From the NCBI RefSeq assembly GCF_016526145.1, contig NZ_JADDUE010000010.1:1-64000 (forward strand): a DNA stretch of 64,000 nucleotides. The letters run 5' to 3'. Source of the stretch: Saccharopolyspora galaxeae (GTDB lineage: Bacteria; Actinomycetota; Actinomycetes; Mycobacteriales; Pseudonocardiaceae). Positions 8,374 through 15,434 of the stretch are shown here, in pieces (the first letter of the stretch is position 1; each line of letters begins with the position of its first letter). The position numbers and the translations under genes are program-made. The notes beneath the pieces were generated by a model. That model made no database searches, was not told where the DNA came from, and worked only from the letters and a program-made list of their open reading frames with translations.

Positions 8374-8796
8374 GTGGCGAAGCCACCGGTTCCCGAAGCG
8401 GTGAAAGAACTTCTGGAGAAGCCGAACCCCGCGGTCATCACCAGCGTGCGCCCGGACGGCCAGCCCGTCTCGGTGGCCACCTGGTACCTGTGGGTCGACG
8501 GCCGCGTGCTGGTCAACATGGACGAAGGCCGCAAGCGGCTGGACTACCTGCGCAGCGAGCCCCGCACGACGCTGACGGCGCTCGACTCCGACGACTGGTA
8601 CACCCACATCAGCCTGCAGGGCCGGGTCGTCGAGCTGGTGGACGATCCCGACCTGTCGGACATCGACCGGATCGCCCGGCACTACACCGGGAACCAGTAC
8701 CACGTGCGGGACCGCAACCGGATCAGCGCGTGGATCGAAGTCGACCGGTGGCACGGCTGGGGCTCGATGGAGAACAAGGACGTCGCGCACCACTAG
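8374..8796 (+). CDS. PPOX-class F420-dependent oxidoreductase (FDOR-B type)
   Basis: 140 residues with the compact split-barrel of mycobacterial Rv1155-like enzymes. VITSVRPDGQPVSVATWYLW (about 22-41), GRKRLDYLRSEPRTTL and YTHISLQGRVVELVDD are the conserved blocks. Such enzymes use deazaflavin F420 or FMN to reduce small substrates. The GTG start at 8374 is preceded by GAGGAGGGG at an ideal distance. It is divergent from the AcuI-like gene and is followed by a binding-protein gene on the same strand 153 bp downstream. Confidence 0.82.
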   Translation: MAKPPVPEAVKELLEKPNPAVITSVRPDGQPVSVATWYLWVDGRVLVNMDEGRKRLDYLRSEPRTTLTALDSDDWYTHISLQGRVVELVDDPDLSDIDRIARHYTGNQYHVRDRNRISAWIEVDRWHGWGSMENKDVAHH

Positions 8797-8949
8797 GAGT
8801 CCGTCGACAGGGCTTGCGCAGCGATACCGGTTGCTCGGGTGATCGCTGCTCAGCGGCTCCGCCGCTGACAAGAGCAAGACCAAGAAGTGAGCGGACCGCC
8901 GCCCCGGAGCGCGAGGTCCGCTCACTCGTCGCTGATCGGGTGTGTGCCC

Positions 8950-9960
8950 ATGGCTGTGCGTGCGGTGCTGGTGACGCCGTTGTCCGGAGCGCTGGCGGAA
9001 TACGGCCGGGCCGGCGCCGCGGGACTGCGGTTGTGGGCCGATCGGTTCGCCGATCCCGGGCCGGTGCGCCTCGCGGTCATCGATGCGCACCCCGATCCGC
9101 GGGCAGCCGTGCGGGAGGCCGAACAGCACGAGCCGGACCTGCTGTTCGGTCCGTACGGCAGCGGCCCGATGGCGAAGGTCGCGGCGGCGACCGAACTGCC
9201 GGTGTTCAACCACGGCGGCGCACGGTTGGAACCGCGGGAGCACGTGGTGAACGTTCTCGCACCCGCGGCGAGCTACTTCCGCGGGGCGTTGGAAGCGCTG
9301 CAGCGGGAAGATCCCGGGATTCGCCGTGTTTCGGTGCTGCACGGCGAAACCGGCTTCGGTCGCGGTGTCGGCCGGGGTGCCGAGAAGACCGCGGAACGGC
9401 TCGGTCTTGCCGTCGAGCGCGTTGCCCTGCCCGTCGAACCGCCCGACGCCGACGTGCTGCTGGTAGCCGGCCGGTTCGAGGAAGAACTCGCCGTTGCGCG
9501 CCGGCTTCGGCGGGGGAGATGGGCGGCTTTCGTCGGTGCCGGAGTCGATGAAGTCCTCGCGGAACTGGGAGATCGCCGGGAAGGACTTCTCGGCCCCGCG
9601 CAGTGGCTGCCGTCCGCCGCGCCCGAACCCGACGAGGGGCCGACAGCGGCGGAATTCGTTGCCGCGTACCGGAATTCGACCGGCACCGAGCCGCCTTACC
9701 CCGCGGCGCAAGCGTTCGCTTCGGGAATCATCGCCGCCCGCTGCTTGCGCGAGGCCGGTGTACCGGACCGTTCCGGGTTGCTGGCGGCGGCGCGAAGGCT
9801 CGACCGCACGACGCTGTTCGGCCGCTTCCGGCTCGATCCTGCGAGCGGGCGGCAAGTCGGGCACCGCGTGCTGACGGTGCAGTGGCAGGACGGCGAGCGG
9901 GTCGTGGTGTGGCCGCCGGAGCAGGCGCGCGCGACGCTGCGCCGGCCACGAGCTAGGTAG
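8950..9960 (+). CDS. Leu/Ile/Val-binding-protein-like protein without signal peptide
   Basis: 336 residues resembling type I periplasmic-binding proteins. VRAVLVTPLSGALAEYGRAG is the strand-1/helix-1 block, LLFGPYGSGPMAKVAAATELPVFNHGGA the second, and SVLHGETGFGRGVGRGAEKTAE the inter-lobe segment. The usual signal peptide or lipobox is missing, and no permease or ATPase gene is nearby. It may therefore be a cytoplasmic ligand sensor or an orphan. I chose the ATG at 8950 because the fold begins there; a GTG at 8887 would add 21 non-homologous residues. The 3' end overlaps the convergent TetR gene by eight bases. Confidence 0.68.
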   Translation: MAVRAVLVTPLSGALAEYGRAGAAGLRLWADRFADPGPVRLAVIDAHPDPRAAVREAEQHEPDLLFGPYGSGPMAKVAAATELPVFNHGGARLEPREHVVNVLAPAASYFRGALEALQREDPGIRRVSVLHGETGFGRGVGRGAEKTAERLGLAVERVALPVEPPDADVLLVAGRFEEELAVARRLRRGRWAAFVGAGVDEVLAELGDRREGLLGPAQWLPSAAPEPDEGPTAAEFVAAYRNSTGTEPPYPAAQAFASGIIAARCLREAGVPDRSGLLAAARRLDRTTLFGRFRLDPASGRQVGHRVLTVQWQDGERVVVWPPEQARATLRRPRAR

Positions 9961-10555
9961 CCGGTTCGATCAGGCTGGAGATCGACGTGGCGACCGCGTC
10001 CAGCGCGTGCGTGTCCCGTGTGGACAGTGCGATCACGAACGCGCCCTGGATCAGCGCGAGGATGCTGTCGGCCAAGTCGCCGGTGCTGCTGTCGGTGCGC
10101 ACGTCGCCGCGTTCGCGGCCGCCTTCGAGCAGGTCGACCAGCTGCTGCTTCCACTGCAGCAGCTGCTCGCCGAGCCGGGCGCGGAACGGCTCCGACGCCG
10201 CGGCGACCTCGGTGGACAGCTTTCCGGCGAGGCAGGCGCGCTGGTGGCCGGATTCGACGAACAGCTCCGCCATCTCGCCGAAGTAGCCGGTGATCCGCTC
10301 AGCGGTGCGCAGCTCGTCGCGGGCGGACCAGCGCTCCAGCAGCTCGGCCTGGAACCGCCCGTAGCGGTCCAGCACGGCCTGCGCGAAGGCGTCCTTGGAA
10401 CCGAAGTGGTGGTAGAAGGAGCCCTTCGGCACGCCGGACTCCGCCAGCAACGCGTCCACGCTGGTGCCGTGGAAACCGTTGGCGTAGAGCATCTTCATGC
10501 CCTGGCGCAGCAGTCGCTCCTTGTGCGACATCCCCGCCGTGCGCGTCGTGTTCAT
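9953..10555 (-). CDS. TetR/AcrR-family repressor
   Basis: 200 residues. The N-terminal helix-turn-helix includes GFHGTSVDALLAESGVPKGSFYHHFGSKDAF at about 26-56, the canonical TetR DNA-binding block. The C-terminal domain has GHQRACLAGKLSTEVA, as in the NemR/LmrA/YxaF and AcuR-like branch, whose cysteine often senses electrophiles. It is divergent from the crotonase gene. A perfect inverted repeat at 10617-10634 lies between the two starts and is the likely operator for both. The effector is unknown. It may also touch acuI 2 kb away, since AcuR controls acuI in other bacteria, but that is speculation. Confidence 0.85.
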   Translation of the reverse strand: MNTTRTAGMSHKERLLRQGMKMLYANGFHGTSVDALLAESGVPKGSFYHHFGSKDAFAQAVLDRYGRFQAELLERWSARDELRTAERITGYFGEMAELFVESGHQRACLAGKLSTEVAAASEPFRARLGEQLLQWKQQLVDLLEGGRERGDVRTDSSTGDLADSILALIQGAFVIALSTRDTHALDAVATSISSLIEPAT

Positions 10556-10616
10556 CCGGTCAGTCCTGTTCCTGGGGAAGCGAGCCTGCTCGGATCCTAT
10601 CTGTTGACGGTTCCGT

Positions 10617-10634
10617 CTAGACGACTTAGTCTAG
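10617..10634. promoter_or_regulatory. Probable TetR operator
   Basis: CTAGAC-N6-GTCTAG is a perfect inverted repeat with six-base arms. It lies 62 bp upstream of the TetR start and 81 bp upstream of the crotonase start. TTGACG at 10605-10609+ could act as a -35 for the crotonase with the repeat in the spacer/-10 zone. TAGAC/GTCTA half-sites are known for NemR- and LmrA-type TetR proteins. Confidence 0.65.
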
Positions 10635-10715
10635 CGCCGCTTCCGATCGCTCGAACCCGCCGGGCAGCAGGCAGTTCCGCGCCCGGCCGCGAAACCCCGA
10701 AACACAGGAGCGGCA

Positions 10716-11507
10716 GTGCCCGACCAGGACGAGCCCGGCACCGTGACGATGCGGACCGAGGGCCGCATCGCGGTGATCACCGTTGAGAACGAGGCGAAGA
10801 AGAACTCCTACACGCCGGAGATGATCGAGCAGCTCAGCGCGCACCTGACCGCCTTCGACGAGGACGACGAGCTGTGGGCGGCGGTGTTCTGCTCGGCCGG
10901 TGAGCACACCACGGCCGGGCTGGACATGCCGAAGTTCTTCGGCCCGGACGCGACGGCGAAACCGCAGCGCGACGACATGGTCGACCCGTTCGGACTCGGC
11001 GAGCGGCGCTGCCGCAAACCCGTCATCGCCGTCGTGCAGGGCATCACCTACACCGTCGGCATCGAGATGATGCTGGCTGCCGACATCGTGGTGGCCGCCG
11101 ACACCGCGCGGTTCCAGCAGCTCGAATCCCGCCGCGGCATCGCACCGCTGGGCGGTGCGCACTTCCGCTACCTCACCCGCACCGGATGGGGCAACGCGAT
11201 GTACCACCTGATGCTCTGCGAGGAGTTCGACGCGCAGCGCGCGCGGGAGATCGGGTTCGTCCAGGAGGTCGTGCCGTACGGGCGGCACGTCGAGCGGGCC
11301 TTGGAACTCGCCGCCAAGATCTGCGAGAACGCGCCGATCGGAATCCGCGCGACGAAGCAGGCGGCGCGCACCTTCATCGACACCGCCGAAGAAGCCGCCA
11401 TCGCCGAAATCCCCCGCATCCGCGGGCAGGTCTTCGACACCGAAGATTTCGGCGAAGGCATCAAGTCCTTTGTGGAGCGCAGGCCGGCGGAGTTCCGCGG
11501 CCGCTGA
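10716..11507 (+). CDS. Enoyl-CoA hydratase/isomerase (crotonase) family protein
   Basis: 263 residues. Crotonase fold with an oxyanion-hole block HTTAGLDMPKFFGPD near residues 64-78. A second block is VVQGITYTVGIEMMLAADIV. The acidic residues of GIEMML and FQQLESRRGIAPLGG fall where the two catalytic glutamates of enoyl-CoA hydratase lie. The usual AGGDL motif is AGLDM, as in several crotonase subfamilies, so the exact acyl-CoA reaction is open. GTG start at 10716 with AGGAGCG upstream. It is controlled most likely by the divergent TetR gene. A strong terminator hairpin follows. Confidence 0.8.
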   Translation: MPDQDEPGTVTMRTEGRIAVITVENEAKKNSYTPEMIEQLSAHLTAFDEDDELWAAVFCSAGEHTTAGLDMPKFFGPDATAKPQRDDMVDPFGLGERRCRKPVIAVVQGITYTVGIEMMLAADIVVAADTARFQQLESRRGIAPLGGAHFRYLTRTGWGNAMYHLMLCEEFDAQRAREIGFVQEVVPYGRHVERALELAAKICENAPIGIRATKQAARTFIDTAEEAAIAEIPRIRGQVFDTEDFGEGIKSFVERRPAEFRGR

Positions 11508-11514
11508 GCGCACG

Positions 11515-11547
11515 GCGGGTGCGGCGCAGGCGGGACGCCGCACCCGC
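11515..11547. terminator. Bidirectional terminator hairpin
   Basis: GCGGGTGCGGCG pairs perfectly with CGCCGCACCCGC over 12 bp around a 9-nt loop. It occupies the short gap between the convergent crotonase and glyoxylate carboligase genes and can serve both. Confidence 0.8.
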
Positions 11548-11555
11548 TGCGATTC

Positions 11556-13247
11556 CTACACCGGCTCGGGTTCGGTCAGGGCGTCGATGCGAACGCCGTT
11601 GGCGGTGTTGCCCTCTCGTTCGATCATCACTTCGACCAGCACCGGCCTGCTGGTGGCCGCGGCCTCCGCGCGCGCCCACTCGATCGCCTCGGCCAGCTCG
11701 CCCGGCTCGTCGACCCGGCGGCCCGAGCAGCCGTAGGCTTCCATCACCTTGACGTTGTCCGTGCCGCGCTCGTCGTAGTGGATGTCCACTTCGGTGTTCA
11801 TGCCGTAGCCTTCCTCGGCCATCCGGATCAGGCCCAGGTACTCGTTGTTGAGCATGATGAGCACGAACGGCAGCCGGTACTGGGCGGCGACGGCGAGTTC
11901 CTCCACCAGGAACTGGAACGAGTAGTCCCCGACGACCGCCACGACCTCGGCATCCGGCTCGGCGGATTTCACCCCGATCGCGGCCGGGATCTCCCAGCCG
12001 AGCGGGCCGGTCTGCCCGCACACCTGGTAGTGCCGTGGCCGGTGGGTGCGCTGGAACTGCCCGGACCAGATCTGGTAGAGCCCGATCGCGGTGACGAAGT
12101 AGGTCTCCGGACCGAAGATCTCGTTGATCTCCTTGAACACCCGCGGAGCCTTGATCGGGGTGGTGTCGTAATCCTCCGGCCGGGTCAGGGTCTTCTTCAA
12201 CTCACCGATCCGGTCCAGCCACCGCGAGTAGTCCGGCTGCGCTTTTCGCCGCCGTGCCGCGGAGATCAACGCTCGCAGGAACAGCTCGGTGTCCGACACG
12301 ACGCCGAGGTCCGGGCCGAACACCTTCCCGATCTGCGTCGGGTCGATGTCCACGTGGATGAACTCCCGCTGCCCGCGGTAGACCTCCAGCGCGCCGGTGT
12401 GCCGATCGCCGAACCGCGCACCCAGCGCCAGCACCAGGTCGGATTCCAGGAACGACTGGTTGCCGTAGCGCTGGCTGGTCTGGATCCCGGTCATCCCGGC
12501 GAAGCGCTCGTGATCCTCCGGGAACGAGCCCTTTCCCATCAGCGTGACCTGCACCGGAATCCCGAGCAGGTCGCTGAGTTCGCGAAGCTGCTCGTGCGCG
12601 TCGGCCAGCACCACTCCGCCGCCGGCCAGCAGCAGCGGACGCTGCGCCGCCAGCAGCATGTCCAAGGCGCGTTCCACCCGCGGCTGGTGCGGCTCGACGG
12701 GATGCGCGGGAAGCGGTGCGTCCAGCGCCGAATCCCACTCGATCTCCTGGCGTTGGACGTCCAGCGGCAGGTCGATCAGCACCGGGCCCGGTCGACCGCA
12801 GCGGGCCGTGCGGAACGCCTCGCGGAAGATCCACGGCGCCTGCGCGGCCTCTTTGACCTGCACCGACCACTTCGTGACGGGTTCGGCGACCGAGACGATG
12901 TCGACGGCTTGGAACGCCTCCTGGTGCAGCTTCGACGACACCGCCTGCCCGGTTATGCAGACCATCGGGATGGAGTCGGCCTGCGCGGTGTACAGCCCGG
13001 TGATCATGTTGGTGCCCGCCGGGCCGGACGTGCCGATGGCGGTGCCGACGCGGCCGTTGGTGCGCGCCCAGCCGTCGGCCATGTGCGTGGCGCCCTCTTC
13101 GTGCCGCACGATCAGATGTTTGATGTCGCGGTGCTGCAGCGCCTGGTACAGCGGCAGGATGGCCGCCCCTGGACAGCCGAAGACGGTGTCCACGCCCTCG
13201 GACTCCAGCACGTCGGCGACGGCCTGCATGACAGGGACTTTCGGCAT
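11556..13247 (-). CDS. gcl: Glyoxylate carboligase (tartronate-semialdehyde synthase)
   Basis: 563 residues, ThDP-dependent. It condenses two glyoxylates to tartronate semialdehyde and CO2. FGCPGAAILPLYQAL, GTSGPAGTNMITGLYTAQADSIPMVCITGQA (read as blocks), the ThDP motif GDYSFQFLVEELAVAAQY with NNEYLGLIR, and a C-terminal VEVMIEREGNTANG support Gcl over acetolactate synthase. Odd point: the site that is Val in E. coli Gcl (RHVEG) is Glu here (RHEEG), the residue found in most other ThDP enzymes. ATG at 13247 follows GAGAGGGG. It is last in the hyi-glxR-gcl operon, 136 bp after glxR. Confidence 0.85.
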   Translation of the reverse strand: MPKVPVMQAVADVLESEGVDTVFGCPGAAILPLYQALQHRDIKHLIVRHEEGATHMADGWARTNGRVGTAIGTSGPAGTNMITGLYTAQADSIPMVCITGQAVSSKLHQEAFQAVDIVSVAEPVTKWSVQVKEAAQAPWIFREAFRTARCGRPGPVLIDLPLDVQRQEIEWDSALDAPLPAHPVEPHQPRVERALDMLLAAQRPLLLAGGGVVLADAHEQLRELSDLLGIPVQVTLMGKGSFPEDHERFAGMTGIQTSQRYGNQSFLESDLVLALGARFGDRHTGALEVYRGQREFIHVDIDPTQIGKVFGPDLGVVSDTELFLRALISAARRRKAQPDYSRWLDRIGELKKTLTRPEDYDTTPIKAPRVFKEINEIFGPETYFVTAIGLYQIWSGQFQRTHRPRHYQVCGQTGPLGWEIPAAIGVKSAEPDAEVVAVVGDYSFQFLVEELAVAAQYRLPFVLIMLNNEYLGLIRMAEEGYGMNTEVDIHYDERGTDNVKVMEAYGCSGRRVDEPGELAEAIEWARAEAAATSRPVLVEVMIEREGNTANGVRIDALTEPEPV

Positions 13248-13383
13248 GGTGTAGAAACCCCTCTCGGGTGCGGTCCGCGCACCCAGGCCGGGTGCGGGTG
13301 CGGGTGCATCGGTGCTCGGAGCGGGTGGGGCGGTTCGGATGCTTGGCGGCGCTGGACCGCCCACTCGCGGCTGGAGCGGCGCA

Positions 13384-14259
13384 TCACTCCCGTCCGCTGA
13401 GGCGGGCGATCTGGCGCTGCAGCGCGGAGTGGTCGAGCGCGCCGTCGCCTTGCGCCAACGCCGCTGCCATCAGCTGCGCGGCGACGGCGGTCATCGGGGT
13501 GACCACGCCGCGTTCCCGCGCCGCGCTCTGCGCGATGCCGAGGTCCTTGTGGTGCAGTTCGACCCGGAATCCCGGCCCGAACTCGCGATCGCGCATCTTG
13601 GCGTTCTTGGCCTCCAGCGCTTTGCTGCCCGCCAGTCCGCCGCCGAGCACGCGGAACGCCGATTCGGTGTCGACGTCGTGGGCTTCCAGGAACGTCAACG
13701 CTTCGGCGATCAGGCTCAGGTTGCCCGCGACGATCAGCTGGTTGGCGGCCTTGACGGTCTGCCCGGAACCTGCCGGTCCGACGTGGACGATCGTTTTGCC
13801 GACGATGTCGAGGACTTCCCGTGCGGCCGCGAAGTCCTCGGCCGACCCTCCGGCCATGATGGACAGCGCACCGTCGATCGCGCCCTGTTCACCGCCGCTT
13901 ACCGGGGCGTCCAGCGCCCGGATTCCGCGTTCCGCGGCGGACTCGGCCACCTGCCGGGACACGTCGGGGCGAATGGTGCTGAAGTCGATCAGCAGCGCGC
14001 CTTCGCGGGCGTGCGCGAGAACGCCGTCCGCGCCGAGCACGACCGCTTCGACGTCCGGGGAGTCCGGCAGCATCGTGGCCACGACATCGGCGTCCTGCAC
14101 GGCTTCGGCCACCGACGCGGCCGCCTTGCCGCCCCGCCCGACCAAATGGTCCACTTTGGACTTGCTGCGGTTGTAGCCGATCACTTCGTGTCCGGCCGCG
14201 GCGAGGTTGGCCGCCATCGGGCCGCCCATGATGCCCAGTCCGACGAAACCGATCCTCAT
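13384..14259 (-). CDS. glxR: 2-hydroxy-3-oxopropionate (tartronate semialdehyde) reductase
   Basis: 291 residues of the beta-hydroxyacid dehydrogenase family. It starts with the NAD(P) motif GFVGLGIMGGPMAANLAAAGH (residues 4-24). The substrate motif is DAPVSGGEQGAIDGALSIMAGG near residue 116-137. The catalytic lysine is in GQTVKAANQL near 169-178, and KDLGIAQSAARERG follows. It reduces tartronate semialdehyde, the Gcl product, to glycerate. Its ATG overlaps the hyi stop as ATGA, so the pair is translationally coupled. Pathway context makes the assignment firm. Confidence 0.92.
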   Translation of the reverse strand: MRIGFVGLGIMGGPMAANLAAAGHEVIGYNRSKSKVDHLVGRGGKAAASVAEAVQDADVVATMLPDSPDVEAVVLGADGVLAHAREGALLIDFSTIRPDVSRQVAESAAERGIRALDAPVSGGEQGAIDGALSIMAGGSAEDFAAAREVLDIVGKTIVHVGPAGSGQTVKAANQLIVAGNLSLIAEALTFLEAHDVDTESAFRVLGGGLAGSKALEAKNAKMRDREFGPGFRVELHHKDLGIAQSAARERGVVTPMTAVAAQLMAAALAQGDGALDHSALQRQIARLSGRE

Positions 14260-15074
14260 GCGTTGCCTCCGTTCAGCTCGTTGATCCAGTCGAAGCTCGC
14301 GGCGCTGGCGCCGCTGGGTTTGTACTCCAGTCCGATGTGGCCTCGGTAGCCGGTTCGGGACAGCGCGCGGAAGTAGTGCGCGAAATCGATCTCACCGGTG
14401 CCGGGTTCGTTGCGTCCCGGGGCGTCCGCGATCTGCACGTGCCCGATCGAGTCACCGCTGCGCTCGATCACCGCGGTCGCGTCGTCGCCGTTGACCACGA
14501 GGTGGTACAGGTCGAGCAACAACCGCAGATTGCCCACCGGACCGGCCCGGTGCACGCGGTCGATCACCGCCAGCGCGTCGGCTGCGGTCTTGAGCGGGTA
14601 AGCGGGTGTTCCGCTGACCGGCTCGATCAGCACGGTCGCGCCGATGCGCTCGGCAGCCCGCGCCGCCCGCAGCAGGTTCTCGGTCGCGACTTCGTCCTGC
14701 TCGGCGGGTTTCGCCTCGTCGAGGCGGTTTCCGTACAGCGCGTTGAAGGCGCCGCAGCCGAGGCGTTCGGCGATGCCGACGGCCACTTCGACGTTGTCGG
14801 CGAACTCGCCGGAGCGGGCGGGGTGCGAGAGCACGCCGCGCTCGCCGCCCGGCATGTCACCGGCGAAGAAGTTCAACCCGGTCAGCGACACCCCGGCTTG
14901 TTCGATCGCGCGCGCGAACCGGTCCACTTCGTGGTCGGACGGCACCGGTTGCGGGAACGGCCACCAGAACTCGACCGCGTCGAAGCCGGCGGCCTTGGCT
15001 GCCGCGGGGCGTTCGAGCAGGTCGAGTTCGGTGAACAGGATCGAGAGGTTGACGGTGTAGCGGCTGGGATCCAT
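14256..15074 (-). CDS. hyi: Hydroxypyruvate isomerase
   Basis: 272 residues, xylose-isomerase-like TIM barrel. FTELDLLERPAAAKAAGFDAVEFWWPF, GLNFFAGDMPGGERG, ATVLIEPVSGTP and LLLDLYHLVVNGDD, HVQIADAPGRNEPGTGEI and GLEYKP are the conserved metal and substrate blocks of Hyi, with acidic and His ligands all present. It interconverts hydroxypyruvate and tartronate semialdehyde beside Gcl and GlxR. The ATG at 15074 has AGGTGG upstream; the longer open frame to 15392 includes the promoter and operator and is rejected. First gene of the operon, so the operator at 15152-15166 should control all three genes. Confidence 0.9.
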   Translation of the reverse strand: MDPSRYTVNLSILFTELDLLERPAAAKAAGFDAVEFWWPFPQPVPSDHEVDRFARAIEQAGVSLTGLNFFAGDMPGGERGVLSHPARSGEFADNVEVAVGIAERLGCGAFNALYGNRLDEAKPAEQDEVATENLLRAARAAERIGATVLIEPVSGTPAYPLKTAADALAVIDRVHRAGPVGNLRLLLDLYHLVVNGDDATAVIERSGDSIGHVQIADAPGRNEPGTGEIDFAHYFRALSRTGYRGHIGLEYKPSGASAASFDWINELNGGNA

Positions 15075-15434
15075 CGGCCACCTGCCTTCGTCGTGTCGGG
15101 AGCGGGTTCCACGATTCGGCTTCCGCGGACTCCGCAGAGCGGAATCATAAATTTCGTAATACGAAAATATACTTTCGTGTGTCGATAGATTAACGACCCG
15201 GGTTTCGATGGTCAATGACGCGCTGTGATCACTTGCGGTGCCGGTCGGTGCCGGTCCTCGAGTACCGGCGGCTCGACGACGACCGTCCACAGTGGGCACC
15301 TGATGGGCCGTCCGTGGACGGAGATGTCGGCGCGGCGCTGGTCGTCCGGGAAGCGGCGCCGCTCGGAACGGCCCGGCACGGCGTGCCAGCACGCGCCCTT
15401 TACCTGCGAATGATTATATGCTTTTCTCGGTTCC
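15075..15434. other. 360-bp divergent promoter region, hyi operon / acyl-CoA ligase
   Basis: No gene. An unusually AT-rich stretch (about 15146-15192) holds the 15-bp palindrome and a repeated TTTCGT half-site upstream of hyi. Nearer the ligase start, ATTATATG at about 15412-15419 is a plausible -10 element. The 180 bp between looks like ordinary GC-rich spacer. Confidence 0.6.
15152..15166. promoter_or_regulatory. Palindromic operator of the hyi-glxR-gcl operon
   Basis: TTTCGTAATACGAAA is a perfect palindrome around one central base. A further TTTCGT half-site lies at 15173-15178. It is 78-92 bp upstream of the hyi ATG in an AT-rich island that probably includes the promoter. The regulator is not adjacent; IclR- or GntR-type control is usual for this pathway. 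Confidence 0.65.

Noticed and set aside
12000-13247. Acetolactate synthase instead of glyoxylate carboligase
   Set aside because: The RHEEG motif alone would suit acetolactate synthase. The operon with hyi and glxR and the VEVMIEREGNTANG end favour glyoxylate carboligase, so I kept that call and reported the residue as a finding.
13248-13383. Repeated GGTGCG motifs between glxR and gcl as a regulatory array
   Set aside because: The repeats are short and irregular, and the gap is more simply an intra-operon spacer.
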